Notes: a model not told the origin generated them from the sequence alone. Numbered from the stretch's first letter, positions 18,758 to 29,103 are shown. The stretch: DNA of 64,000 nt from Amazonocrinis nigriterrae CENA67 (GCF_016056305.1 NZ_JAECZC010000102.1:136884-200883); one strand, 5' to 3'. A program made the numbers and translations.

Positions 18758-21700
18758 ATTTTGAAAAATTTGTCTGCTGGAAGCTGGATATGATTCGTCA
18801 GGTGATGAATGTAGAAGCAACCCAAACTGCAAATCATTTGTTTCTAGCTACACATCATCCGATTGCAATGTATCGTCAGGACTCTATTAAGGCGTTATCA
18901 CAAAAGGAATATGATGAAGCACAGTTTCTTCAAGATTTTTTAGGTGAAAGAGATTTTGCCTTTGTACCTGTTTTGGGTGAGACGGGTACGGGAAAGTCCC
19001 ACCTAATTCGTTGGTTGCAAGCTAATATAAAATCAACTGATAGACGGAAGGTGTTACTCATTCCCAGAATTGGGACAAATTTAAAAGATATCATTGAAAA
19101 GATTTTAAATATTGCGGAATTTGAGGTAGATAAATTAGATGAGTACCGTAAACGGTTAAATCAATCGAGCCGCACTTTCACAGATAGGGCTGCAAGAGAA
19201 CAATTATTAAACAATTTAGCTTTTCAAGTTGGTATTAACGGACAACATACACGTGCTAAACTTGCTGATGAAGAGACTCAGCAATATTTGATCGAAAATT
19301 TACCTGCTTTGTTATATGATGATTTTTTTCGAGAACATTTATTAAGAGATGGAGAAATTATTCATCGCTTGGTGATTCATACACTTGGATATCAATATAC
19401 TATTGAAGATATTAACGAACGTCGTGAGTTTTCTATTGAGGATTTGCCTCTTAATTTTAAAGATATCGGAAAAGCCGGATACAAGGCAAAAGAGTTTTAT
19501 CGTTCATTAGTAAGTGATCCTGAGTATATACAAAAGCCAACTGTAACTTGGTTGAACGATCACTTAGATGAAGCTATCACCCAAGTTTTAAATTTTGGTC
19601 GAGAAGACTTGCAGCAATTAATGCGTGAAGTCCGAGAGACATTAGCAGAAAAAAATATTGAATTAGTACTTTTAATTGAAGATTTCGCTAAATTACAAGG
19701 GATTGATAGAGAAGTATTAGAAGCAGTTTTAGCACGACCGCAACAAACAGAAAATAAACCTTTATGCGCTATGCGTACAGCTTTGGCTTGTACTACAGGT
19801 TACTTTAAAAGCTTGATTGATACAGTACAACAGCGCGTTACTTTCAGCGTCAATCTTAATATTGATACAATTGGTGAACAATCTTTAATTACTCAGAATG
19901 ATATTCAGGTATTTGTTGCTAGATATTTGAATGCTGTTCGTTTAGAAGAAAGGGAAATTGAAAATTGGGCAAATTCTCAAAATAGAGATGAACTACCAAG
20001 TGCTTGTAGCGAATGCGAACATTCCCACGCTTGTCATACAGGATTTGGACATGTTCAGGGAATGGGTCTTTATCCTTTCAATTCTAAAGCTTTAGCGCAG
20101 ATGTTTAGTAGGGTAAATCCAGGTGAATTTAATCCCCGAATTTTAATCAGAGATGTTTTAAAACACACTCTAGAAAATTCTATTGATGATATTAAAAATG
20201 GAACTTTCCCTTCAGTTACTTTAGGAAACTACTTTGGTAACATGAGATTGAGTAATGATGTAAAGTTAGATATTCAAGTCAAAGATCCACAAAATTCAAA
20301 GCGACGAGAGATATTTTTAGACTTGTGGGATGATAACAATGATCTTTGTAATTTGTCTCCAGAAGTTCATACGGCTTTTAATTTACCTCTGCTTGATGTC
20401 AAGACTAAACCGAAAGAAATTCCGTCAGTTATACCCGAAAATCGTCGAGTACCACCAAGGGTTGTAGAACCTTCAGGGGAATATCAGATTGATACTTTGC
20501 TACAAGACAAGCTGAAAATCCTTGACAATTGGAACAATCAACAAATTTTACCAGACGCGATCGCCAAAGATATCCGCGAGTTGCTTCGTCCCGCTATTAT
20601 CGAAAAAATTGAATGGGATAATGAAATGCTGCTGAAGAATAGTTTCTTCGGTAGTGGTAAGTTATTTAAGCCTGACAATTTCAATTTCTATAACCCCAAC
20701 AAAGTCAAAAGAAAAACTTATTCGGGTGTCGTTTTACCGCTTCCTCTCAACCCAGAGGACGGTAAGGAATTTACGGAAACTGCATACGTATTTCAAGGTA
20801 TTCTAAAATACAACTACTATAAGGACTGGAAGTTTCCCAATGGCGATCGCTATTTTCGCATGTACGCCAAGTATCTAGAACGCTGGAGTCAGTACGTCAT
20901 CGAAAAAATTCGCCTTTATCCCCGCGAATCTGGTGAACCTTGGAACCCCGTACCTGCTGCGGTGGAATTGTTAGCGATTAGTGCCACAATGGCAGGGTAT
21001 CCTACTAATACGCTCGAAAATTTGATTAATTCTTTGTTTATCGACTTAGATAAAAGCGATAATACAACTCGTGCATCTAGTTGGAAAAAGCTGTTTGATA
21101 CCTTTAGTCTCACGAGAAACCGAGAAGCATTATTAGATATTGTTAAAAGTCGAATTGCTTGTACAAAAGGTAGTAATTCAACGTTTCAAATTATTGATGC
21201 AATTCAAATTGTTGAACCTCTAGAAAAAGTGCGTAAATCTTGGCAACCTCAAGAGCAAATTCCTGAAAATGTCCGCGAGAAGTTTCCAGAGTTGCAAAAG
21301 GTACGTCAACAAGTCGATGAATTGTTAGAGAAAGCCATCCAAGAAGAGTACGAACGACAGCTAGATATCTATCAGCGTCTAATATCCGAATTAGGAGAAG
21401 ATGTTAAAAAAAATGACCTAATTAAAGCTATCAATTCAGCTTTAGAAAACGCGCAAGATGCAGCTGTATTCCGTGGTAGAAAGAGTTTTGATGAAATGAA
21501 AACAATTTTAAATCAATTCAGAACTGGTACTGCAATTTCCAAATATTTAGAAATAATTAAGCAGGCACAGATAGAGAAAAATGATTCCGAAAATAACTCA
21601 GGTAAAATACTCCAGTATCTGAGTAAAGACTATCAAAAATTAAGTAAGGTAATTATAGACTCTCAAGAATTTCTCGATAACACTAAGAATTTCCTAGATA

Positions 21701-21849
21701 CTTCGATTCTTGAAGCAAAAAGTCGTATTGCAGAGTTAGAAAAATCTGATGCCGCAACAGTAGAATCTAGTTACCAAGAAATTTGTGAGGGGCTAGCTAA
21801 CTTACGGAATCTCATGAATGAAATTAAAGGTGACACAAAATGCTCTTAG
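18754..21849 (+). CDS. dpdH: DpdH, large P-loop ATPase
   Basis: A protein of 1031 residues from the ATG at 18754, which overlaps the dpdG stop; an earlier in-frame start exists at 18736. Walker A is GETGTGKSH at about 75-83 and Walker B is LVLLIEDFAKL near 306. A Cys/His cluster (CSECEHSHACH) near residue 420 may bind zinc. The C-terminal 250 residues are highly charged and helical, probably coiled coil. It most likely drives a nucleoprotein complex in restriction, but the exact step is unknown. It overlaps dpdI by 10 bases. Confidence 0.82.
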   Translation: MNFEKFVCWKLDMIRQVMNVEATQTANHLFLATHHPIAMYRQDSIKALSQKEYDEAQFLQDFLGERDFAFVPVLGETGTGKSHLIRWLQANIKSTDRRKVLLIPRIGTNLKDIIEKILNIAEFEVDKLDEYRKRLNQSSRTFTDRAAREQLLNNLAFQVGINGQHTRAKLADEETQQYLIENLPALLYDDFFREHLLRDGEIIHRLVIHTLGYQYTIEDINERREFSIEDLPLNFKDIGKAGYKAKEFYRSLVSDPEYIQKPTVTWLNDHLDEAITQVLNFGREDLQQLMREVRETLAEKNIELVLLIEDFAKLQGIDREVLEAVLARPQQTENKPLCAMRTALACTTGYFKSLIDTVQQRVTFSVNLNIDTIGEQSLITQNDIQVFVARYLNAVRLEEREIENWANSQNRDELPSACSECEHSHACHTGFGHVQGMGLYPFNSKALAQMFSRVNPGEFNPRILIRDVLKHTLENSIDDIKNGTFPSVTLGNYFGNMRLSNDVKLDIQVKDPQNSKRREIFLDLWDDNNDLCNLSPEVHTAFNLPLLDVKTKPKEIPSVIPENRRVPPRVVEPSGEYQIDTLLQDKLKILDNWNNQQILPDAIAKDIRELLRPAIIEKIEWDNEMLLKNSFFGSGKLFKPDNFNFYNPNKVKRKTYSGVVLPLPLNPEDGKEFTETAYVFQGILKYNYYKDWKFPNGDRYFRMYAKYLERWSQYVIEKIRLYPRESGEPWNPVPAAVELLAISATMAGYPTNTLENLINSLFIDLDKSDNTTRASSWKKLFDTFSLTRNREALLDIVKSRIACTKGSNSTFQIIDAIQIVEPLEKVRKSWQPQEQIPENVREKFPELQKVRQQVDELLEKAIQEEYERQLDIYQRLISELGEDVKKNDLIKAINSALENAQDAAVFRGRKSFDEMKTILNQFRTGTAISKYLEIIKQAQIEKNDSENNSGKILQYLSKDYQKLSKVIIDSQEFLDNTKNFLDTSILEAKSRIAELEKSDAATVESSYQEICEGLANLRNLMNEIKGDTKCS

Positions 21850-22544
21850 AAAAATCACAAGAACTAATTGATTTATCTCAACGTAGAAAATCTCTGCAAA
21901 AGTTTGCAGGTAATCTTCAAATTATTCAAACTAGGCAAAAGCAAATTGCTGATGCAATTGCAACCATTCAGCCCCTTGTGGAAGCATTAAAAGCTTTTCG
22001 CCAAAGGGGTATTAACAATATTAATTTTACTCAAAATGTGGAGTCTATTCTAAGTTTCGTTATCAATGCTGAGGAGAATTTACAAAATAATCCTGATTGG
22101 ATTCTTGACAATAAAAATTTTAAAGGTAATTTTTTAAAGTCAAATGTAGAAAATCTAAAAACTACACTAGAGCAGCAATTGAGCGCAGCATGGAAAAACT
22201 ACCGCGATCAAAAAATGCCTAGCACTGATAATGAAATACTAAAATTTTGGTCTGAAGTAGAAGCTTCTAAACGAACTGTTTTACAAATTCAGATTATAGA
22301 CAGAGAAATAAAAAAAGTTATTTATCCTAAAAATAATGATGAATTTGAAAGCTGTGAACGTAAAATAGAGCAATTCAACTATTCTTGGAATAGCCTAAAT
22401 TCTAGTGAATTATCAGAAGCCGTATCACGTTTTCTCCAAGCTGTATCCGATAAAGGAGCGCCTTTAAATCTTTTAACTCCAGAAGTTCAAGATTGGATTA
22501 ATCAAAATGGCATTTCTGATTCTTTTAAAATTCGCTTGACTTAA
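21840..22544 (+). CDS. dpdI: DpdI
   Basis: A 234-residue, Gln/Lys/Glu-rich helical protein that starts inside the end of dpdH. I recognise no catalytic motif. Long heptad-like stretches suggest a coiled-coil adaptor. The name rests on location between dpdH and dpdJ and on similar size. dpdI is among the genes reported as needed for restriction in Salmonella. The gap to dpdJ is 18 bp. Confidence 0.65.
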   Translation: MLLEKSQELIDLSQRRKSLQKFAGNLQIIQTRQKQIADAIATIQPLVEALKAFRQRGINNINFTQNVESILSFVINAEENLQNNPDWILDNKNFKGNFLKSNVENLKTTLEQQLSAAWKNYRDQKMPSTDNEILKFWSEVEASKRTVLQIQIIDREIKKVIYPKNNDEFESCERKIEQFNYSWNSLNSSELSEAVSRFLQAVSDKGAPLNLLTPEVQDWINQNGISDSFKIRLT

Positions 22545-22562
22545 AGTAAGGGCAGAGAAAGG

Positions 22563-25500
22563 GTGACTACCAACTGGGATAAAATAATTAGAGAATTTTT
22601 AGATAAGTTGGAACGCCAGGAAGTCCAACTTTTGACGTGGGGAATTATTGATGGTGGATTTTCTGAAGATGAAATTAAAGAACTTGCGGACGATTTTCTC
22701 AATAATTGCGAGATTGATGAGGATGTTTGGGATTTTTTAGACCAAATCCTCGATCGCAAACTGTTGTTTGAATTCAACCTCAGAGGCGATCGCCTTTTCC
22801 GCACCCGGATGGCGGAAGCAGTGAGATTATTTGCCCGTCTTCGCCAACTGTTCCCAAATAATAATTGGCAAACATCTCCTACCTTAGTTGCTGATTATCG
22901 CTTACAAATCCGTCCGAGAATTTATCCTAACAGGTATATTACGCCAGAAGCAGTAATTGAGCAGTTGGCAGCAGACAAACTGCTAACTCCCATACAGCAA
23001 AAAGCCGTTACAGCGATACTGCTTTCTCACGATCGCGGTGAAGTTCAACTTGCAGACTTCCAGCTACGCGCTACAAGGCGGATGTTGCAGGATTTAAACA
23101 GCACAAAAAGTCGCGGGATGATTGTCTGTGCTGGGACAGGAACCGGAAAAACTTTATCTTTTTACTTACCTGCGCTGGCGCATATTGCAAGTTTGTTGAA
23201 AAAGGATGAGTATTGGAGTAAGGGACTGGCAATTTATCCCCGTAACGAACTCCTCAAAGACCAATTTTCTGAAACCTATCAAGAAGCACGTCGTCTCGAT
23301 GCTGTCCTCAAGGCAGAAGGTAAGCGTAAAATTCTCATTGGTGCATTTTTTGGCTTAACTCCCAGAAGCGCAACTTTGGATCGGGTGCAGGATAAATGGG
23401 AAGCTGAAAGTGGTGGCTTTACTTGTCCTTATCTACGGTGTCCCAGATGTGAAGGTGCGCTATCTTGGCGACGGGCTGATGTGGAAGCCAGTAGAGAAAA
23501 GCTTTCTTGTCTCAACCCATCCTGCGGTGCTGTTATCCAAGAAGATGAAGTAATTTTGACACGCGATCGCATGGCGAAAAATCCCCCAGACCTAGTTTTT
23601 ACCAGCACAGAAATGCTCAATCGGTCTATGGGAGACTCCCGTTACGGTCATGTATTTGGTATCGCATCGGCGAAAAAACCTCAGCTAGTTTTATTGGATG
23701 AGGTGCATACTTATACAGGTATCCACGGGGCACAAGTTGCTTACCTGCTGCGGCGTTGGCAGAGAATCATTAAGAAGAAAGTCCAATTTACCGGACTTTC
23801 AGCAACTCTAGAAAGTGCGGCAGAATTTTTCAGTCAACTTACAGGTTTAAACCCTGGTTTAGTGGAAGAAATTTCTCCTGGTGAAGACCAAATTGCTGAA
23901 GGAATGGAGTATCAATTGGTTCTCAGGGGCGACCCCGTATCAGGGACAAGTCTTTTATCTACTAGCATCCAAACGGCGATGCTGTTGCGGCGTGTACTCG
24001 ACCCATCTGAAGACCCCCCTAGCAAAGGTTTCTATGGTTCCCGTGTTTTTGCCTTCACTGATGACTTAGATGTTACTAATCGTTTATTCCACAATTTGTT
24101 GGATGCTGAAGGTCGAGACAGTTGGGGTCGTCCCTTGCGCGGACGACAGCCATTAGCAGCTTTGCGATCGCATGGTGCAACTAATGGTAGAGAAAGGCTG
24201 ATTGCCGCACAATCCTGGCTATTGTGTGAAGAAATCGGTCATGGTTTGGAACTACCTTTAAGTATTGGGCGCACCAGTTCCCAAGATACCGGAGTTACCC
24301 CAAATGCAGATGTAATTGTTGCTACTGCATCTCTAGAAGTGGGATTTAATGATCCAGAAGTAGGAGGTGTTATTCAGCACAAAGCACCGCGAGATATGGC
24401 ATCTTTTTTGCAAAGGAAGGGACGGGCGGGACGACGCAGAACTATGCGACCTTGGACAGTAGTAGTGCTTTCTGATTACGGACGCGATCGCATTGCCTAT
24501 CAAGGCTACGATATGCTGTTTAACCCAGTTTTAGAAAAGCGATCGCTTCCCATCGCCAACCGCTATGTTATCCGCATTCAAGCGGTTTTCGCCTTTATGG
24601 ATTGGGTTGGACAGCAATTAGCTGCAACTAAAGGAAGTGTCTGGAGAGACTTTGCTAGTACCGATTTATACTTAATTAACCGTCAGCGACTAGAAATAGA
24701 ATTAATCAAAAATATTCTCGAAACACAAGCAGGACAACGCAACTTAGAAACATATCTGCAATCAGCACTACACCTGACCAAAGATGAAGTCGAAGCAATT
24801 CTTTGGGAACCGCCCAGGTCATTGATGATGGCGGTGCTTCCTACTTTGCTACGGCGTTTAGAGTCTGGTTGGAAGCGCCTTCCGATTCATCCAGATGAAT
24901 CAGACCAAGACTATCAAACCCGTGACCCCTTACCTGATTTTGTTCCCCCGAACTTATTTAGTGACCTGCTGTTGCCAGAAGTAACCATTACTACACCGCC
25001 ACAAACGCGCAACAGTGAGCCAGATGTTAATTCTATGCCAATTGTCCAAGCCCTGAAAACCTTTACCCCAGGCAGGGCGACGCGCCGTTTCGGGGTACAG
25101 CATATTTATGCAACCCACTGGATTGCTCCGTCAGATTTGCAACAAAGAGAACAAGAATTACCCGTAGAAGATTATTGTGCCGAGTTTGAAGAAGCAGGGT
25201 ATTTTCAATTGTGGCAAGATGGGCAAATTGTAGATATTCGCTGCATTCGCCCTTGGGCAATAAATCCTACCCAAGTTCCTGCCGATATTTCAATTACCTC
25301 TAACGCTCAATTGGAATGGCGCAGTCAAATCATACCACCCGGCTTGGGAATAAAACTCGAACTGCCTCAAGGTTCTCCCTGGTGCAAAATTATCACAGAA
25401 GTTTGTTGCTTTACTCACACTCAACAATCGCCTCTGGAAGTGCGGCGGTTTGCGATCGCATCCCATGCTAACATCCGCTTCGACAATGGGCAGGAACTTG

Positions 25501-27086
25501 ATACAACAATTCGCTTCACCCAGAAACAGGATAGTAGTCCAGCGGCTGTGGGATTTGCCCAATCTGTTGACGGTCTAGTATTTCGCTTTCGCATTCCGCC
25601 TAATTTTAGTATTAGTCCCAGCGATGCCAATCAAGAGAAGATTCGGGGGTTTCGCACGGCATATTTCCGCTATCGGGTATTGACAGATGACAGATTGTGT
25701 GGATTAACAAATGTCTTTCAACGGGAATGGCTTTATCAAATATATATATCGATGCTTACCGACCGCGCCTTAACAGCCCAAATCTCCTTACATAAAGCTT
25801 TTGAAGCGCTTTTGGGTGAAAATATAGGTCAAGAAATGGCCAGGGTTCTGGACAATATTTTCCAAACATTGAATGTTGAGGAAACCTTACTAGAAGAAGG
25901 GGAATCTGCACCGGAACAAATTCAGGGACGGCAGAGAGTACATGATAGATTGCTAGCACTTGGCAACGCAGATATCATCCAAACTATATTAAATGACCTG
26001 GCACCGATTCTCTGGTCAGAACCTGATGAAGAGTGGCATTCTTGGGCAGCTTTACGTTTTAAAGCGACCTTGGGAGGGGCGCTGCTGGATGCTTGCGGAC
26101 AATTGTGTCCTCATTTTGACTTGGGCGACCTGATTTTAGATATCGATCCTGGCCCGCGTCCACCAGATGCACCTGCTATTTCTGAGGGAGTAGAAGAAAT
26201 TTGGATAACTGAATCTACGATTGGTGGCGGCGGGGTGATTGAGGAAATCTTGAGGCACTATGCTGCTGATCCGGCGAATTTTTTCCGCTTGGCGGGGAGT
26301 GCATTGTCACCTGGGGATTTTGAGATTGTGGACTCGGAATTGACGCGGTTACTGGAGTTAAGCCAAACTAGTGCAGATGTTGCCGATGCAATGGCAGATG
26401 TGCGGTTAGCCGCAGGATATGGTGAATTAAAACAAGCTAGCGATCGCCTCCGCAAAGTCCTGTCCTCTGAGGGGCTTTTGGTAACGCATCCGGTAATGAC
26501 TGCAATTAACGCAAGGGTTTTGCGTCCTGGAAGTACCCCAGAAACCGATAAACTGCTGCTGGATTTGATTCGTTTGTGGCATCAGGAAGAAGCACGTTTA
26601 GGTATTGAAATTGATGCCAGGGTGTTTGCCTATGTCACCAGCAACGATGACCAATTGGAGCGAGCGTTGTTGCATCTTGGTTTAGTGCAGCCTAATCCCC
26701 ATTGGCGGTTTCAAGTGATTTATGGGCTGTTGTGGGCAAGGGGAAATATAGTGCGTTCTCGCACCTTATCTTCCTATAATCCCTTCGTTGTGATTCCCGA
26801 TGCTGATAGAGAAATTTTACTGGATGTTTTGCAAGTGGGCGATCGTACAGTTTGGTTGGATGAACCCGACTGGCGGGAACAGGTAGAAGATGCGTTTAAG
26901 CAAGGTGCTTCGGTTTCGCTGATAGCGCCTCCTGATGCGAGAGAAAATTTGAAGTCAGCGATTTTAAGTTTAGCAGTTGAACCTATGGAACTTGGGTTTT
27001 TGCAAGTTTATCCAGTCATGGAGGGGGTGCAGAGATATCCACGAGGGTTTGGAGTGAGGCTACGAGTCAGGGAGACAGTGCAGTAA
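22563..27086 (+). CDS. dpdJ: DpdJ, large DEAD/DEAH-type helicase (copy 1)
   Basis: A 1507-residue protein starting at GTG, preceded by AGAAAGG. The helicase core has Walker A AGTGTGKT at 190-197, a zinc ribbon (CPYLRCPRC...CLNPSCG), DEVH near 379, FTGLSATLES, ATASLEVGFNDPE and FLQRKGRAGRRR as motif VI. The C-terminal 700 residues are unassigned. It closes the tightly packed dpdE-J unit. A second, diverged copy of similar plan is at 37102. After it the operon is interrupted by AT-rich small genes before dpdK. Confidence 0.87.
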   Translation: MTTNWDKIIREFLDKLERQEVQLLTWGIIDGGFSEDEIKELADDFLNNCEIDEDVWDFLDQILDRKLLFEFNLRGDRLFRTRMAEAVRLFARLRQLFPNNNWQTSPTLVADYRLQIRPRIYPNRYITPEAVIEQLAADKLLTPIQQKAVTAILLSHDRGEVQLADFQLRATRRMLQDLNSTKSRGMIVCAGTGTGKTLSFYLPALAHIASLLKKDEYWSKGLAIYPRNELLKDQFSETYQEARRLDAVLKAEGKRKILIGAFFGLTPRSATLDRVQDKWEAESGGFTCPYLRCPRCEGALSWRRADVEASREKLSCLNPSCGAVIQEDEVILTRDRMAKNPPDLVFTSTEMLNRSMGDSRYGHVFGIASAKKPQLVLLDEVHTYTGIHGAQVAYLLRRWQRIIKKKVQFTGLSATLESAAEFFSQLTGLNPGLVEEISPGEDQIAEGMEYQLVLRGDPVSGTSLLSTSIQTAMLLRRVLDPSEDPPSKGFYGSRVFAFTDDLDVTNRLFHNLLDAEGRDSWGRPLRGRQPLAALRSHGATNGRERLIAAQSWLLCEEIGHGLELPLSIGRTSSQDTGVTPNADVIVATASLEVGFNDPEVGGVIQHKAPRDMASFLQRKGRAGRRRTMRPWTVVVLSDYGRDRIAYQGYDMLFNPVLEKRSLPIANRYVIRIQAVFAFMDWVGQQLAATKGSVWRDFASTDLYLINRQRLEIELIKNILETQAGQRNLETYLQSALHLTKDEVEAILWEPPRSLMMAVLPTLLRRLESGWKRLPIHPDESDQDYQTRDPLPDFVPPNLFSDLLLPEVTITTPPQTRNSEPDVNSMPIVQALKTFTPGRATRRFGVQHIYATHWIAPSDLQQREQELPVEDYCAEFEEAGYFQLWQDGQIVDIRCIRPWAINPTQVPADISITSNAQLEWRSQIIPPGLGIKLELPQGSPWCKIITEVCCFTHTQQSPLEVRRFAIASHANIRFDNGQELDTTIRFTQKQDSSPAAVGFAQSVDGLVFRFRIPPNFSISPSDANQEKIRGFRTAYFRYRVLTDDRLCGLTNVFQREWLYQIYISMLTDRALTAQISLHKAFEALLGENIGQEMARVLDNIFQTLNVEETLLEEGESAPEQIQGRQRVHDRLLALGNADIIQTILNDLAPILWSEPDEEWHSWAALRFKATLGGALLDACGQLCPHFDLGDLILDIDPGPRPPDAPAISEGVEEIWITESTIGGGGVIEEILRHYAADPANFFRLAGSALSPGDFEIVDSELTRLLELSQTSADVADAMADVRLAAGYGELKQASDRLRKVLSSEGLLVTHPVMTAINARVLRPGSTPETDKLLLDLIRLWHQEEARLGIEIDARVFAYVTSNDDQLERALLHLGLVQPNPHWRFQVIYGLLWARGNIVRSRTLSSYNPFVVIPDADREILLDVLQVGDRTVWLDEPDWREQVEDAFKQGASVSLIAPPDARENLKSAILSLAVEPMELGFLQVYPVMEGVQRYPRGFGVRLRVRETVQ

Positions 27087-27205
27087 AAAATATTGCCAAG
27101 ATTTCTATAGACACATTTTCAATAATTAAGTAATATTACTAAGTTAATTTTATTACTAATTAAGTTAATTTTTGTAGATAGCAAAATATTTACGATTTCA
27201 GCACC

Positions 27206-27562
27206 ATGCTATCTACTCCAGTTCATCAAATAAAAAATGCATTAGCTCAGGCTCTTGCGAATTTACCTGATTTCAATAACATGAACCCTTTTCAAAAAGG
27301 AAAAGTTATTGATGTAGCATTTAAATCTATTTTAAAGGATTTAATGGATCAGTTTGGCATGAAGCCAGGAATAGACTATGTAGATGATTTAGGTGATACT
27401 GAACCAGCAACTGATTTTGTTGCTTTATCTAAGAGAGCAGATGAACTAATTACAGGTTTGATGGAAGGAAAAATTATTGCTGTGAGTGGTTATTTAGCCA
27501 AAAGTAAAACAGGTAGAGAATATGAGGTTAAAGCATATTATAAACGAAAGTCAGTAGCTTAA
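27206..27562 (+). CDS. Hypothetical 118-residue protein
   Basis: The first of three small AT-rich genes inserted between dpdJ and dpdK. The protein is soluble, with an N-terminal helical part (VHQIKNALAQALANL) and a C-terminus REYEVKAYYKRKS. I recognise no family. Base composition is clearly lower in GC than dpdJ, suggesting separate acquisition. It could form a small defence or toxin-antitoxin unit with the next two genes. Confidence 0.55.
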   Translation: MLSTPVHQIKNALAQALANLPDFNNMNPFQKGKVIDVAFKSILKDLMDQFGMKPGIDYVDDLGDTEPATDFVALSKRADELITGLMEGKIIAVSGYLAKSKTGREYEVKAYYKRKSVA

Positions 27563-27623
27563 AATTAACTACTTTAATTCAAAATTTTCCAATAATTTTG
27601 TAAAAATTTTATCACTATTTAAT

Positions 27624-27968
27624 ATGGAAGCAAAGTTTTTTCAACAAGGTAATTATATATATGAATGTAAAACTTCTCCTACAAATATGGAAGGTTATTT
27701 TGATATCTCATATTTACAGCAATCTGTAAATAAACTTAGAAAACGTTGGGAGAGAGGAAATATACCCAGTGGTTATCGTTATGTTTTCCCTGTTAATGAA
27801 ATTAACGATAAAGCCATAAGCATTATTAATAATTTACAGGATGATTATCCCAGTATAGATATTAAATATTATGACTGCAATCAAGTTAATAAACTAATTA
27901 TAAGTTTAGAAAAATTGGGGGATTTGAAGTCATTAGTTGATTATCTCAAGCAAGTAAGAGGTAAATAA
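27624..27968 (+). CDS. Hypothetical protein with E-x-K motif, possible nuclease fragment
   Basis: A 114-residue protein. It begins with YIYECKTSPTNMEGYFDISYL, in which E-C-K following a strand resembles the C-terminal half of a PD-(D/E)xK nuclease core. The preceding acidic residue of such a fold is not seen in this frame. It could therefore be a truncated nuclease or a different fold. It lies 61 bp after the previous gene and 2 bp before the next, in the same direction. Confidence 0.5.
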   Translation: MEAKFFQQGNYIYECKTSPTNMEGYFDISYLQQSVNKLRKRWERGNIPSGYRYVFPVNEINDKAISIINNLQDDYPSIDIKYYDCNQVNKLIISLEKLGDLKSLVDYLKQVRGK

Positions 27969-27970
27969 AA

Positions 27971-28438
27971 GTGTCTCAAGAATTATATTTTTATAAACAA
28001 AAAATACTCAAAGATAATGCCGCTAAAATTCTTTCAGAAGAAGAAATATATGAAGCAGTTAAAGTATTATTAGCAAAACGAAATTTAGATAATGAAAGTT
28101 CTGTGCGAGATAGGCTCTTTCAAGAAGTTGAACTAGAATCACTTCAAATAAGTGCTTATTCTCCAGAGATTGAGACTTTATTAGAGAAAGACATTCAGTT
28201 TATCAATCCACAATCGAGATTTTTTATGATGAATAAAAATATGTGGATAGCTATTAAATTTTATATTATTTCTCACTACATCAAAGTAAATGATGGTAGT
28301 AAATTAGATACTGAAAACAGTAATGAAATTGATCATTTAATTAAGAAACTTAAGCAGCAAAATCCTGAAATAAGTCATGATTACTCAAAATTAAATAAAT
28401 TATATAACCAAAAAATGCTATTTATTAATATTCAATAG
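27971..28438 (+). CDS. Hypothetical 155-residue protein
   Basis: It starts at GTG two bases after the previous stop, so the two are coupled. The protein is helical and charged (KILSEEEIYEAVKVLLAKRN), with no recognisable motif. It is AT-rich like its two upstream neighbours. It ends 40 bp before the dpdK relic, which marks the edge of a rearrangement. Confidence 0.5.
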   Translation: MSQELYFYKQKILKDNAAKILSEEEIYEAVKVLLAKRNLDNESSVRDRLFQEVELESLQISAYSPEIETLLEKDIQFINPQSRFFMMNKNMWIAIKFYIISHYIKVNDGSKLDTENSNEIDHLIKKLKQQNPEISHDYSKLNKLYNQKMLFINIQ

Positions 28439-28478
28439 TTAATAATCAGCGTAACTTATATTTGTGATTTATTAACAA

Positions 28479-28630
28479 TGCCCTTATGCTACATCTACTC
28501 CTCTTAAGTACCCATCAAACCCCAGACTTACTGCAAACAATTTCGTAGCTTCACTCAGCAACCGCAGTCAGTCTGTGTGGTTTTTTGCCTTGGATATCCT
28601 GTATCCTCGTTATCGGTAACATCAGCAAAA
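28479..28630 (+). pseudogene. dpdK: Relic of the dpdK 5' end
   Basis: The sequence from 28479 aligns by eye with the first 150 bases of dpdK at 29931. Shared blocks include gacttactccaaacaat against gacttactgcaaacaat, and the later tggatatc...ccccgttatcg against tggatatcc...cctcgttatcg. It has in-frame stops and many substitutions, so it is a decayed duplicate. It shows that dpdK once began here, or that the segment between was inserted with partial duplication of dpdK. Confidence 0.75.
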
Positions 28631-28704
28631 CTTCTTATACATAGAATCATCTGAGAATTACGGCATCGCACTCATCCACAACGCTATGATCGTTGATTAA
28701 TTGA

Positions 28705-28743
28705 GGCACAATAGAACCAAAGGCACTGTGAACACACAATGAC
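28705..28743 (+). repeat. Direct repeat, copy 1 (5' region of small gene)
   Basis: ggcacaatagaaccaaaggc... at 28705-28743 is repeated as ggcaaaatagaactaaagca... at 29094-29131 with the same ending (atgac). The repeat covers the leader and start of the small gene at 28739. Recombination between such copies could have removed the HNH gene whose start remains between them. Confidence 0.6.
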
Positions 28744-29008
28744 TATTCAATTGATGGTTCAACCCTCATCCTTAATTTCTTCTGGTATCAGGATGAGCGA
28801 ATTCGGTGATATTTATCTGTTTAAATTTACCGATGAGCTACAGTCTCGTTTTGAAGAACTGTTGCAAAAGAAAAAAGCTGATACGCTCACCCCTGAAGAA
28901 GAAGCTGAATATATGGGCATTTCCGAATTAGAGCGAATATTTACCTTGATTAACGCTCAACTAGCGGCGAAAAGTAAATCGTATCCGAACAAACTCGAAG
29001 ACTTGTAA
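28739..29008 (+). CDS. Small antitoxin-like protein upstream of HNH remnant
   Basis: An 89-residue acidic protein (LTPEEEAEYMGISELERIFTLINAQLAAK). Similar short proteins precede HNH endonuclease genes in cyanobacteria, and here the stop overlaps the start region of an HNH remnant. It could be an antitoxin or chaperone for the HNH protein; this comes from recollection of that gene pair and is not proved. The partner is now truncated, leaving this as an orphan. Confidence 0.5.
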   Translation: MTIQLMVQPSSLISSGIRMSEFGDIYLFKFTDELQSRFEELLQKKKADTLTPEEEAEYMGISELERIFTLINAQLAAKSKSYPNKLEDL

Positions 29009-29103
29009 GAAAACGAGCTGAATATCTCTGCGAATACTGTCACTCTCCAGAATACTTGAGTCCAGACCGTTTTACCATTACCCTATTAATCCAGGCAAAA
29101 TAG
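28981..29103 (+). pseudogene. Truncated HNH endonuclease, N-terminal remnant
   Basis: The frame reads RRLVRKRAEYLCEYCHSPEY and then LSPDRFTI before a stop. The C-E-Y-C zinc knuckle and the approach to the catalytic D-H are typical of HNH proteins. The expected IDH is lost, since the sequence changes to ITLLIQAK and stops. The start codon is gone as well (GTA in place of ATG/GTG). Only about 35 residues remain. Confidence 0.7.

Noticed and set aside
25290-25630. Minus-strand frames inside dpdJ
   Set aside because: They are shadows of the strong plus-strand helicase frame, which carries all recognised motifs.
27206-28438. xisH/xisI-type genes to go with the XisF-like recombinase
   Set aside because: Sizes are similar, but I see no XisH or XisI motifs and the genes lie 20 kb away inside the dpd operon.
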